11,304 nt of DNA, taken from NCBI GenBank assembly GCA_017353855.1, contig JAFMSA010000080.1, positions 1-11,304 on the forward strand. Reading direction: 5' to 3'. Shown here piece after piece: positions 1 to 6,837 of this stretch. The position numbers were made by a program, and so were the translations under genes. The first letter of the stretch is position 1. Each line of letters opens with the position of its first letter. The DNA comes from Alphaproteobacteria bacterium. Lineage in GTDB: Bacteria > Pseudomonadota > Alphaproteobacteria > ATCC43930 > CGMCC-115725. Under the pieces are notes generated by a model that searched no databases, was not told the DNA's origin, and saw only the letters and a program-made list of their open reading frames with translations.

Positions 1-717
1 CGTCCGAGCCGCGAGACCCCGCCGATCGGCCTGGCGGCGTTACCGATCTGCATCGTGGTGAGTGTCAACATCCTGATGACGCTGGTTGTCTTGCCGCGCC
101 TGGATGTTTCGTTTCTGGCCGAGGAACGCTTTGGTGCGACCTCGCTGTCTGCGGTCGGCGGTGTGTGGGCGGTGGTCAGCGCTCTTGCTGCCGCGATCGT
201 AGCCGTTATTGTCGTCAATCGTCGACGGCTGCCGGGTCTGCGCCAGACCGTGGATGCCGGTGCCAACGCCTCGGTACTGCCGGTTCTGACTGTCGCGAGC
301 CTTGTTGGCTTTGGCGCGGTTATCGCCGCGTTACCAGCCTTCGCCATCGTACGCGACTGGGTTCTGTCGATCGGGGGTGGACCGCTCGTCTCGCTGGCCG
401 TCGCGACTAACCTGTTGGCCGCCCTTACTGGCTCCGCGTCGGGCGGTCTGACGATCGCGCTTGATGCGCTGGGGCAAACCTATATGCGTCTCGCCGCCGC
501 GCACAGCATCGATCCTGCATTGCTGCACAGGGTAGCCGTGATAAGTGCCGGCACGCTCGACAGCCTGCCACAAAACGGCGCCGTCGTGACGCTGCTGGCG
601 GTGTGCGGTTCAACCCACCGAGAGAGCTATTTCGACATCGTGATCGCCGCCATCGTAGGCCCCGTCATTGCGCTGGCCGTTGTGATAGCGCTGGGTTCGG
701 CGTTCGGGTCATTTTAA
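1..717 (+). CDS. GntP-family permease, C-terminal part (5' truncated by window edge)
   Basis: The reading frame is open from base 1 and stops with TAA at 715-717, giving 238 residues of a protein whose start lies outside the window. The translation is almost wholly hydrophobic, with at least five membrane-spanning stretches. It contains Gly/Ser/Ala-rich segments such as LLAALTGSASGGLTIALDALG and a later AGTLDSLPQNGAVVTLL segment, which I recognise from the GntP/gluconate:H+ symporter family of the inner membrane. These families are usually about 440-470 residues, so roughly half is present. A GTG at 55 could serve as a start, but family continuity across it argues for a truncated gene. The substrate (gluconate or another organic acid) cannot be read from this part. 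A hairpin 8 bases after the stop suggests the transcript ends here. Confidence 0.8.
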   Translation, partial: RPSRETPPIGLAALPICIVVSVNILMTLVVLPRLDVSFLAEERFGATSLSAVGGVWAVVSALAAAIVAVIVVNRRRLPGLRQTVDAGANASVLPVLTVASLVGFGAVIAALPAFAIVRDWVLSIGGGPLVSLAVATNLLAALTGSASGGLTIALDALGQTYMRLAAAHSIDPALLHRVAVISAGTLDSLPQNGAVVTLLAVCGSTHRESYFDIVIAAIVGPVIALAVVIALGSAFGSF

Positions 718-724
718 GAGGAAA

Positions 725-748
725 CGCCGGGGTGCCGCGGCCTCGGCG
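725..748 (+). terminator. Hairpin after the GntP-type permease
   Basis: CGCCGGGG (725-732) pairs with CCTCGGCG (741-748) over 8 pairs, one of them G-U, around an 8-base loop. It starts 8 bases after the permease stop codon. No T-run follows directly (the next bases are CTTGCCATTGTT), so it is terminator-like but not a canonical intrinsic terminator. Confidence 0.35.
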
Positions 749-807
749 CTTGCCATTGTTCAGGTTTTGGGTGATCTTTGGTTAATCACTTGAGGAAAGG
801 GGAGGTG

Positions 808-1203
808 ATGACAATCAGGGGATGGGTCGTCGCCGCGGGACTGGTTTTGCTTACCCCTTGCGCATCGCACGCCGCGACCGAGGCGAATTTCGGCGCCGCT
901 ACTACAGCCGACCTGGTCGAACTCTGCACTGCCACACCCGACAGTCCCATTGGGACGGCGGCCGTCAATTTCTGCGAGGGATTTGCGCAGGCCGCAGTCC
1001 TTGTCGAATTGCAGAACATGGCTCCATTCCGCGGACAGAAGCTGTTCTGTCTGCCCAACCCTCCGCCCACTCGCAACGAAGCGGTGAGCGAGTTCGTCAG
1101 CTGGGCTCGCGCGTCTCCGGATCGCATGGCGGCCCCGGCGGTCGACGGGCTGTTCCGGTTCCTGGGCGAACGCTATCCCTGCCCGCCATCACCATCACGC
1201 TGA
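808..1203 (+). CDS. Secreted Rap1a/Tai-family (immunity-like) protein
   Basis: 131 residues. An N-terminal signal peptide (hydrophobic core about residues 5-17, likely cleavage after ASHA, residue 22) sends the product to the periplasm. The mature part has the pattern I associate with the Rap1a/Tai immunity-protein domain: a T-x-DLVELC start (Cys40), Cys56 in NFCEGFAQA, a CLPNPP segment (Cys81), a helix with an FVSWARASPDRM stretch and a terminal ERYPC (Cys125). Four mature cysteines would allow two disulfides. Members of this family include Serratia Rap1a, which protects against a type VI secretion effector, but many are orphans of unknown role. No effector or T6SS gene is nearby. ATG 808 is chosen because AGGAAAGG lies 7 bases upstream and the signal peptide begins there; GTG 805 is in frame and possible. 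The next gene starts 21 bases downstream, so an operon is likely. Confidence 0.75.
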   Translation: MTIRGWVVAAGLVLLTPCASHAATEANFGAATTADLVELCTATPDSPIGTAAVNFCEGFAQAAVLVELQNMAPFRGQKLFCLPNPPPTRNEAVSEFVSWARASPDRMAAPAVDGLFRFLGERYPCPPSPSR

Positions 1204-1224
1204 TCAATCGCTCTGGGGAACGCG

Positions 1225-1512
1225 ATGAAGAAATTCCTGTTGGTCGGAGCAGTTGCCATGCCGCTCATGGCTTGCGCCGATATGACCCCGACCCAGCAAC
1301 GCGCGCTCACCGGCACGGCAGTGGGCGCCGGAGCCGGCGCTGTTTTTGGGGCAATCGGCGGCAATGCCGGGCTCGGTGCGGCCGCCGGGGCGGGTGCCGG
1401 GCTGATTGGCGGGCTTCTCGTTGACCGGTCGCGGCAGGCCCAGGAACAGGCCTTTCGCGAGGGCTGGGCGGCCGGAAGACGCGGAGCACCCCCACGCCCC
1501 GCTTGGTTTTGA
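1225..1512 (+). CDS. Small glycine-zipper lipoprotein
   Basis: 95 residues. The N-terminus MKKFLLVGAVAMPLMAC is a lipoprotein signal with lipobox L-M-A-Cys17, so the mature protein should be lipid-anchored in the envelope. Residues about 30-65 are a glycine zipper (TGTAVGAGAGAVFGAIGG, then AGLGAAAGAGAGLIGG), a helix pair with Gly at close spacing as in YMGG/OmpA-like glycine-zipper lipoproteins (17 kDa antigen type). A charged, Arg- and Pro-rich tail follows (residues 67-95). The start is supported by GGGGA 7-8 bases upstream. It sits 21 bases after the Rap1a-like gene on the same strand and is probably co-transcribed. The specific role is unknown; the family is tied to outer-membrane association and envelope integrity. 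Confidence 0.8.
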   Translation: MKKFLLVGAVAMPLMACADMTPTQQRALTGTAVGAGAGAVFGAIGGNAGLGAAAGAGAGLIGGLLVDRSRQAQEQAFREGWAAGRRGAPPRPAWF

Positions 1513-1882
1513 ATCACCAGCAACAAAGGCGGATAGAGCAAGCGCCCGTATTTGACGGTCGCGCCTGGAAGGTGTCCCCTCCCTAACCTAAACGGAAAGG
1601 CTTTCGGCGGCCCAATACCAGCCGGTGCCGAGTTTTAATCTGGGCGCACTGGCTGACCTCCGGACAAGCCCGCTCTGCCACAGCCGGCACCAGGATCCCT
1701 TCCCACTGGACAGAGGCCATGTCGCCCCTTTAGCCGTATCCGCGAATCGCGTTTCGGGATTGAAGCTTCTGCATTCGCGACCTGCGCAGGAACCCGTCGG
1801 CTAAGGCTAATCCGGATGCCGCGGCGCCCCCCGTTTGCCGTGAATTGGTCCTGAATTTTGACGCCTGTGCATAGGACCGGCT
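1513..1882. other. Intergenic region, no gene seen
   Basis: 370 bases between the convergent glycine-zipper lipoprotein and cyclase genes. The only open frames are short, start at TTG or lack a ribosome binding site, and have no recognisable protein character. I see no strong terminator, tRNA or repeat here. Confidence 0.6.
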
Positions 1883-3163
1883 TCAATCGAGCCCCCAGAT
1901 GCGTATTGGCTCGGCGTAGCCTTTCACTGCCACGCTGCCGAGCGGTTTTGCCGCTCGGGTGCCTGACGCACCGAGCGCGGCCATTAATGAGTCGGAGACG
2001 ATCAGGCGAGCGGGATATTCCTTTGTGAGCTGCTCAAGGCGTGAGGCGAGATTGACGGTGTCTCCGATAGCGGTGAACTCCTTGCGACGTGGTGAGCCGA
2101 CGTTGCCCGTAACGGCAGGTCCCACGTGCAGACCGATCCCAACCCTGAGTGGCCATGCAGCGTGAGACAGACCGCGCTCGTCGATCTCCGCCAGGATCTC
2201 CCGCGCCGCCTCAACGGCATGGCGGGCGGCGGCGGGATCCTCGAGCGGTGCGCCGAATATTGCCATGAACCCGTCGCCCAGGAATTTGTTGATGAAGCCC
2301 CCGTGGCGGTCGATCGCTTCGATCATGAATGCAAAGGCGGTATTGAGAAACTCGACCACCGCCTCGGGCGGCCGGCCGCGCGCGTTTCCGGTGAAGTTGC
2401 GGATGTCGAGAAACATTACGCCGATCTCGCGGATGTCGCCCGTGAACTCCGGTGGACTATCCAACAGGCGGTCGACGACCGCCGGAGACACGTGCTGGCC
2501 AAAGAGGTTGGTAACGCGTTCGCGTGAGACCGCCTCCTCGACGGCGCGCCGGAACTTCTCCCGCAGTCGGAGCGCCACCAGCCCGGCTACCACTCCGGCG
2601 GCCACCATCAGCGCGGCCTTGAGGATATGGTTCGGGTCGGTGGCGACTCCTTCAAAAGAGAGGACCCAAGTGGCGATCCCCAGATAGCCTGCCGCCGCGA
2701 CGGTGCCGGTGAATGCAGGCAGCACGAAGCCGAGCCGTAACGTCGAGGCGACGATGAAGATGAAATAGAGCATCGTCGGCCACGTGCCAAACGCGACCGC
2801 CGGAGTTGCGAACTTGTTGATCCACCATAGGATGACTGTCGGCAGACTGGTCTCGATGAGCGCGTTCGCGAACCTCGCTGCGATTGGGAAGGCGCTTCCG
2901 CGTGCAAGTCGGGAGCGCAATACGCGCAACGCCACGATCTCGTAAGCGAGGAATGGTCCGATTATTCGAGCGGGCAGCCATGCGGGAAGGGGCTTGTGAG
3001 TGAGCTGCTCGACAAGATCGCGGGCAAAGAGGAACAGCAGCTGGTTGGCGACGAGCAAGACAACGAGCGCGGCTGCGAGCACGCGCATCCGCAGCAGCTC
3101 GCTCGCGACTATCTCTGCGGACAGCGCGCGCTCGAAGGCGGGATCGATCGCTGAAGTCTTCAC
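1883..3163 (-). CDS. Membrane-anchored class III adenylate cyclase
   Basis: 426 residues. The N-terminal half (about residues 26-199) has about six hydrophobic segments, a membrane domain that I cannot assign to a named sensor family. A short linker (200-243, with RLREKFRRAVEEAVSRERVTNLFGQHVS) leads to a class III nucleotide cyclase domain (about 244-396). The metal-binding aspartates are Asp253 (MFLDIRNFTG) and Asp297 (FLGDGFMAIFG). Lys293 and Asp368 (AIGDTVN) are the pair that selects ATP over GTP. The transition-state residues are Asn371 and Arg375 (VNLASRLE). All are present, so the enzyme should make cyclic AMP at the inner face of the membrane, with the N-terminal part as sensor or anchor. 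The start is a GTG with no strong Shine-Dalgarno site; an ATG at codon 26 is the main alternative. The gene stands alone on this strand. Confidence 0.9.
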   Translation of the reverse strand: MKTSAIDPAFERALSAEIVASELLRMRVLAAALVVLLVANQLLFLFARDLVEQLTHKPLPAWLPARIIGPFLAYEIVALRVLRSRLARGSAFPIAARFANALIETSLPTVILWWINKFATPAVAFGTWPTMLYFIFIVASTLRLGFVLPAFTGTVAAAGYLGIATWVLSFEGVATDPNHILKAALMVAAGVVAGLVALRLREKFRRAVEEAVSRERVTNLFGQHVSPAVVDRLLDSPPEFTGDIREIGVMFLDIRNFTGNARGRPPEAVVEFLNTAFAFMIEAIDRHGGFINKFLGDGFMAIFGAPLEDPAAARHAVEAAREILAEIDERGLSHAAWPLRVGIGLHVGPAVTGNVGSPRRKEFTAIGDTVNLASRLEQLTKEYPARLIVSDSLMAALGASGTRAAKPLGSVAVKGYAEPIRIWGLD

Positions 3164-4011
3164 CGGCGCTAAGCTTAATCGAGGGACGCCCGTTCGCGAA
3201 GCAGGCTGCCTGCCAGCTTCGCCGAGAATGAATCGCTCCGCCCGCGGACCGGCCGATAAAGTCTTCCGGCCCGCGCACTGTGCCCTTTGGCTAAATCGAG
3301 GAAGCTCAGACGCCCGCCGAACCTACGCGCCGGCCGTGGCCCACCGCGCATTGTCCCGCGTTGCTTCGGAGACGCCGCCCGTCGCTTAATCTCAGTTATA
3401 GCAAAGTGACGTTGGCCCCCTTGGGATGAGAGCCCTGATGCAGGGCAAGGGCAGACAACGATGCCAATTGTGTTCGCTGGCTCGACAACTTGAAGACACG
3501 ACATGTTACACGACAGGCAGTGCGACAAAGTGATCAGGCTGCGTGAAGTGTGGTCTGGCGCGAGGATCGACATCGGCGCAGACAACGTGTGCGGTCCGAT
3601 CCCGGATCGCCAGTCATCCGAAAGGAACGATCCTTTGCGCAATCCGACGGCGCGCCTTCGATTTGAATGTCGCCGAGTGTGCCGCCGTCCCGCCGCGTGG
3701 CCTCGGTCGAGCCGCAGAAACCGGTGGCAGGGGGGCAGACCGCGAGTCGTGACGGCCGCCGCACCCGCGGCTCGAGGCGGATCCTACAAATCGCAGTCAA
3801 TAAAACAAACCGGCTCCAGAGAGATCGCCGAGGCGCAACGGCAAGGTTGCTGTCGCAGGGCTCGAGCATCTGGTTGTTGCTCTACGGGGGCCGCGCCAAT
3901 AGGCCGAGTCAGAGGGATTCTGGAAAATCGTTAACTAGGCTGAATATTCACGCACCTGAATTAACCATAAGTCGCTGTTGAGGAAGTTAAATCTCTCTGG
4001 TAAGAAGGCGC
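3164..4011. other. Long intergenic region, no convincing gene
   Basis: About 850 bases between the divergent cyclase and small-gene pair. Several frames stay open for 100-155 codons on both strands, but they overlap one another, are rich in Arg, Ser and Cys, have no ribosome binding sites, and look like random translations of GC-rich DNA. Base composition becomes more AT-rich from about 3930 onward, ahead of the gene at 4012. The region may be decayed coding sequence, but I recognise no family. No tRNA or strong hairpin was found. Confidence 0.5.
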
Positions 4012-4218
4012 ATGCCAGATTACGATACGTTAAACTTTCGCATTATCGAGGAAACACACGTTTTTGCAAACGGCGCGCGCAAACTCATAGTTAGTTTAGA
4101 GTCACAGGATGTAGCAAATCCCGCCCAATGGTGTGACTTAGGCACATCATCTCCACTTGACGTGGCACGTAAAGCACTCCGGTTTCATGCGCCCATCGCT
4201 GGCGTTTGGGTTGGCTAG
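4012..4218 (+). CDS. Small hypothetical protein
   Basis: 68 residues, not recognised. The start ATG is preceded by AAGAAGG about 5 bases upstream. The sequence looks like a compact soluble protein: an opening strand-like stretch (LNFRIIEETHVFANGARKLI), a central acidic segment, and an Asp-Val-Ala-Arg helix ending in a hydrophobic GVWVG tail. There is no signal peptide or membrane segment. GC content is about 49 percent and three leucines use TTA, unlike the neighbouring GC-rich genes, which suggests later acquisition. It lies 6 bases ahead of a second small gene, and the pair is probably one transcript. Reality of the gene is supported by ribosome-binding site, composition and tight spacing, not by homology. 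Confidence 0.55.
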   Translation: MPDYDTLNFRIIEETHVFANGARKLIVSLESQDVANPAQWCDLGTSSPLDVARKALRFHAPIAGVWVG

Positions 4219-4224
4219 GTTGAA

Positions 4225-4404
4225 ATGGCGCAGCCGCGGTCTCAAGAAACACGCAAAACGCAAAAGGAAACCTTGCAGCGAGTAATTGACGATCTGCTGT
4301 ATTACTCGGATTTGGTAGAAACGTCCCAACTCCCGGCACGCGAGGGTGCAAGCGCGCTGCGTATGGTTGCCGCCCTGTTTTCGTTGCAAAGAGATTTGAT
4401 CTGA
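4225..4404 (+). CDS. Very small hypothetical helical protein
   Basis: 59 codons from ATG 4225 to TGA 4402-4404, only 6 bases after the preceding small gene. The product is soluble and mostly helical. A basic, Gln/Lys-rich N-terminus (SQETRKTQKETLQR) is followed by an amphipathic VIDDLLYYSDLVET segment and a second helix ASALRMVAALFSLQRDLI. No signal peptide, Cys or known motif is present. It shares the lower GC content of its neighbour. A small two-helix protein directly behind another small gene could be a partner or a regulator, but nothing in the sequence proves this. The Shine-Dalgarno match is weak (TAGGTTG), so translation may be coupled to the upstream stop. Confidence 0.5.
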   Translation: MAQPRSQETRKTQKETLQRVIDDLLYYSDLVETSQLPAREGASALRMVAALFSLQRDLI

Positions 4405-4886
4405 CAGTCTCCGCGGGTACGGAAGTCACCGGCGCAGGCCCAACCGTCGTCCGGGTGTCTCCTGGCCAGTGGAATCGCGCAGAACCTTGCCTTGCAGCAC
4501 GCGGATGTTTTCCGGCCGGGCAGCCGAGCCGGGTGCATCAGCCTGCTCTGCAACTAACGATTGCCACGGATTGTTTGCCCGTCTCCTGTTCGGTTGAGCG
4601 ATCTGGCCGGCCGCCTCGAGCCGTTGTTACGGCTGACGGCTCTCCCTGAGTGCTAAGCAGCCACTATCGCAGCGCCGCTTTACGTGAAGCGGCTTGTCTG
4701 CGCTCTCTAAAGTTGACTCAGTTCCGCTCACTTTGCCTAACCGTAGCAGCGCGGCAACGGTGACAAAGGCGATTTCTGGTTCCAGGACTGGCCTAAAGCC
4801 CCCACCTGCCCGCCTGGCATCGCTCCATTGAACGCCTGGTGGTCCTCGGGCGTTAACCTATCGTTTTGCCACAAAAGGGGCGTCCA
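4405..4886. other. Intergenic region with small inverted repeats
   Basis: 482 bases ahead of the GlsB-type gene. No credible protein-coding frame. It holds two hairpin-forming stretches: AGCCGT/ACGGCT around 4619-4634, and a perfect 7-pair stem at 4674-4693. The promoter of the following operon should be in the right half. Confidence 0.5.
4674..4693. repeat. Perfect inverted repeat (hairpin)
   Basis: GCCGCTT (4674-4680) and AAGCGGC (4687-4693) form a 7-pair stem with a 6-base loop TACGTG, followed by TTGTCTG. It lies 270 bases after the small gene pair and about 190 bases before the GlsB-type gene, so it could be a transcript end or part of an unannotated RNA. Confidence 0.35.
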
Positions 4887-5144
4887 ATGTCGATCATAGG
4901 GTGGATCGTTCTGGGCCTCATAGCGGGCTTTATCGCCAGCAAGATCGTCAACAAAACGGGAGAGGGCTTTTTCCTGGACGTTGTGCTGGGCATTATCGGG
5001 GCCATCGTCGGGGGCATTATTTTCAGTCTCTTCGGCGCGAGCGGGGTTACCGGTTTTAACCTTTACAGCATGGTCATCGCGACGATTGGCGCGATCATCG
5101 TGCTGGTCATCTATCACGCGATATTCGGCCGAAGGGTCACTTGA
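4887..5144 (+). CDS. GlsB/YeaQ/YmgE-family stress-response membrane protein
   Basis: 85 residues with three membrane segments (about 3-20, 30-50 and 58-79). The family's hallmark is visible: MSIIGWIVLGLIAGFIASKI at the start, then a GEGFFLDVVLGIIGAIVGG loop-helix rich in glycine (residues 25-43), and a short basic end (GRRVT). The product is a small inner-membrane protein of the transglycosylase-associated (Tag/YeaQ) family, which is often induced by general or acid stress; its molecular activity is not known. ATG 4887 is chosen because the family starts with MSIIGW and AAGGGG lies about 8 bases upstream. The YidB-like gene follows 17 bases later on the same strand, so a shared stress operon is likely. 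Confidence 0.88.
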   Translation: MSIIGWIVLGLIAGFIASKIVNKTGEGFFLDVVLGIIGAIVGGIIFSLFGASGVTGFNLYSMVIATIGAIIVLVIYHAIFGRRVT

Positions 5145-5161
5145 GGCGAAGGAGCGGTGTC

Positions 5162-5650
5162 ATGGGATTGCTGGATGACGTATTGGGGACGGCCGTTCCC
5201 GAAGGAAACCTCGCGAAACCGGTTATGATCGCGGCGGCCGCGCTTCTGGGAGCACGCGCGATCGGCGGGGGCGGCTTGGGAAACCTGTTCGGCGGCGGAC
5301 CCGCCACCTCGCCGACGCCGGGGACACCTGCCGCCGGCTCGGATCAACCGGCCCCGGGTCAAGCGCAAGGGGGTCTGCTTGGCGGCCTCAGCGCCCTCGT
5401 GCAGAGCTTCCATCAAAACGGTCACGGGGACGTCATCAACTCGTGGATCGGATCCGGACAGAACCAATCGATCACGCCGGAACAGATGCACCAGGCGCTG
5501 GGCCCGCAGGCCGTTGAGAACCTGGCGCGGCTCACCGGCGTGCCCGCGTCCGATCTGATGTCCGAACTGTCGGGTGCGCTTCCCGGAATTATCGACCGGC
5601 TTACACCGCACGGCCGCATGCCGAACCAGGCTGAGACGGCTCACTGGTGA
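5162..5650 (+). CDS. YidB-family (DUF937) protein
   Basis: 162 residues. It starts with MGLLDDVLG, typical of YidB/DUF937 proteins, followed by an Ala-rich helix (about 20-34), a flexible low-complexity linker rich in Gly, Pro and Ala (about 35-70), and the conserved C-terminal half. That half contains GGLLGGLSALVQSFHQNGHGDVINSWIGSGQN-like features (Gly-rich helix, NGHGD, SWIGSGxN around 86-101), then ITPEQMHQALGPQAVENLA and GVPASDLMSELSGALPGIIDRLTPHG. The family is cytosolic or envelope-associated and of unknown biochemical function. The start is chosen from GGAG 8 bases upstream and family agreement. It overlaps no gene and lies 17 bases after the GlsB-type gene, likely co-transcribed. Confidence 0.88.
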   Translation: MGLLDDVLGTAVPEGNLAKPVMIAAAALLGARAIGGGGLGNLFGGGPATSPTPGTPAAGSDQPAPGQAQGGLLGGLSALVQSFHQNGHGDVINSWIGSGQNQSITPEQMHQALGPQAVENLARLTGVPASDLMSELSGALPGIIDRLTPHGRMPNQAETAHW

Positions 5651-6051
5651 GGTAAAGCCGCTCACCTACGTTGTTTGCGAGATGAGGCGGGCGGGTAGCC
5701 TCTCACTCGTCGCGCAACTCCGGCGGTAGCCCGGCACCGGGCAGAATGCCCGATTACACGCGTTGAGGACCGAAAGCGGAGGGAGCATCGGCAGTGGGGC
5801 ATGCCGACGGGCTCGGACCCTCTGGGGCCACGCTGAAGAGGCGCAGCTCGCCCAGGATTTGGGGAGAGCTCCACGCGGACATTGGCTTCGCTTCGCGGTA
5901 CGTGCCGATTACTGCCGCATTGAGCTGATTCCGTAACCGTTGCAAGCCTCAATCCATACGAGGATGTCCACGACGAGCCTCTCCGCTACGTCGATCCTAC
6001 CGGAACTGCGGCCAGTGCCCGATCCTGGAGCGCCAGGATCGGGTGCGTGGA
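5651..6051. other. Convergent intergenic region
   Basis: About 400 bases between the ends of the YidB-like gene (plus) and the HiPIP gene (minus). No gene supported. A 6-pair inverted repeat GGTGAG/CTCACC (5646-5651 and 5661-5666) spans the YidB stop codon, and GCCCGG/CCGGGC occurs at 5729-5742. The strongest structure is the hairpin at 6018-6043. Confidence 0.5.
6018..6043 (-). terminator. Strong hairpin after the HiPIP gene
   Basis: CCCGATCCTGG (6018-6028) and CCAGGATCGGG (6033-6043) form a perfect 11-pair stem with a 4-base loop. It begins 8 bases past the HiPIP stop codon on the minus strand. No T-run follows on either strand, so it may act as a transcript end, as an RNA-stabilising 3' structure, or in both directions between convergent genes. 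Confidence 0.5.
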
Positions 6052-6336
6052 TCAACGAGCATTTTCTCGCGCCGCAAAAAACTGGCACCAGCCCTGCGGA
6101 ACGATTGGATCTTGCACGATCTTGCACTTATCGGGCGGGACAAACTGCAGGCAAATCTGGCAGCGCTGCGGACCCTTGGGAAACCTTTGGTAGTGCGCAT
6201 CCGACTGCTTGATCTTGTCCGCTTCGCGGGTTTCCTCTTCCGCCACTGCCGGCTTAATGTGGCGGCGCGCCATAAGAATACCGATCGCCAGACCTCCGCT
6301 TCCGATCAGCATGCGGCGTGGTAATTGCTTGCTCAT
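6052..6336 (-). CDS. High-potential iron-sulfur protein (HiPIP), exported
   Basis: 94 residues. The C-terminal half has the four cysteines of a HiPIP in the order C-x2-C-x8-C-x12-C (Cys59, Cys62, Cys71, Cys84), with the typical aromatic residue ahead (AHYQRFPKG), an FVPPDKCKIV segment and a final GWCQFF. These ligate one [4Fe-4S] cluster. HiPIPs are small periplasmic one-electron carriers that pass electrons to reaction centres, oxidases or reductases. The N-terminus has Arg-Arg followed by a hydrophobic stretch (LPRRMLIGSGGLAIGILMA), consistent with Tat export of a folded cofactor protein; cleavage near AVA (residue 32) is possible. ATG 6336 lacks a clear Shine-Dalgarno site. It is the last gene of the sigma-led unit, 46 bases after the preceding gene. 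Its partner enzyme is not in the window. Confidence 0.85.
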   Translation of the reverse strand: MSKQLPRRMLIGSGGLAIGILMARRHIKPAVAEEETREADKIKQSDAHYQRFPKGPQRCQICLQFVPPDKCKIVQDPIVPQGWCQFFAARENAR

Positions 6337-6382
6337 GGCAGGGGAGGCTGGTCAATCAGTCTGCGGTTAGTGACGCAGCGGC

Positions 6383-6799
6383 TCACTTCGCGACGAGCTG
6401 CTCCTGGGACTTCGGAACATGCCAAAGGATAATATGGTAGTGCGGTTCAGGCACACCGGGGTGGCCGGCATTATATGCGATGCTGATGTGATCGACCTTG
6501 CCGCCCGGTGCCAGGAGACTTGGAAAGCCCTTTTGTGAGTCGAAATCCTTCACCGGAATCATATAAATCGTGCTGACGAGCTTCCCGGCATGGTCATAGG
6601 CGAGAAAAGGCCCCGCAGGCAATGTGCTTGGATTAACATAGAGGGTCCCAAGACCCGGCAGGAAATCCGGCAGTTTTACTAACTGGCTTACCTTCTTGTA
6701 ATTGCCGCCTGGAGGCGCTTTCTCGATGTTTTGCGCGCTCGCGGCGAGCGGTAGCGCGGCAAGCATCAAGGCTCCGAAGCCCGCAACGGTTCTTCGCAT
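6383..6799 (-). CDS. Secreted His-rich protein, possibly DUF5602/TTHB210-like
   Basis: 138 residues. A clear signal peptide (MRRTVAGFGALMLAALPLAASA, cleavage after residue 22) leads to a mature protein of about 116 residues. It holds a GLGTLYVNPSTLPAGPFLAYD segment (49-69), GKLVSTIYMIP (72-82) and a C-terminal VDHISIAYNAGHPGVPEPHYHIILWH region with His104, His113, His120, His122 and His127; the H-Y-H group could bind a metal. From memory this layout resembles the DUF5602/TTHB210-like family, whose Thermus member is controlled by an ECF sigma/anti-sigma pair; that match is not proven here. The start is ATG 6799 with GGAG 6 bases upstream; a longer in-frame start would run into the sigma gene and lose the signal peptide. 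It lies 38 bases after the sigma gene and 46 before the HiPIP gene. Confidence 0.75.
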   Translation of the reverse strand: MRRTVAGFGALMLAALPLAASAQNIEKAPPGGNYKKVSQLVKLPDFLPGLGTLYVNPSTLPAGPFLAYDHAGKLVSTIYMIPVKDFDSQKGFPSLLAPGGKVDHISIAYNAGHPGVPEPHYHIILWHVPKSQEQLVAK

Positions 6800-6837
6800 G
6801 GCGATCTCCGTGATGTGTTTGGGGCGATCGGCGGACC

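Noticed and set aside
786..1127. Minus-strand open frame of 113 codons opposite the Rap1a/Tai-like gene
   Set aside because: It lies entirely antisense to a gene with a signal peptide, conserved cysteines and a good ribosome-binding site; it has no family character of its own.
1635..1886. Minus-strand open frame of 83 codons after the cyclase gene
   Set aside because: TTG start, no ribosome-binding site, low-complexity Arg/Gly-rich translation and no recognisable family.
3503..3934. Plus-strand open frame of 143 codons in the long gap
   Set aside because: No Shine-Dalgarno site, composition dominated by Arg, Ser and Cys, and an equally long competing frame on the other strand; no family recognised.
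4713..4741. TTGACT-N17-CCTAAC as a housekeeping promoter for the GlsB-type operon
   Set aside because: The -35 element is good, but the -10 match is poor and the leader would be about 140 bases; not strong enough to list as a feature.
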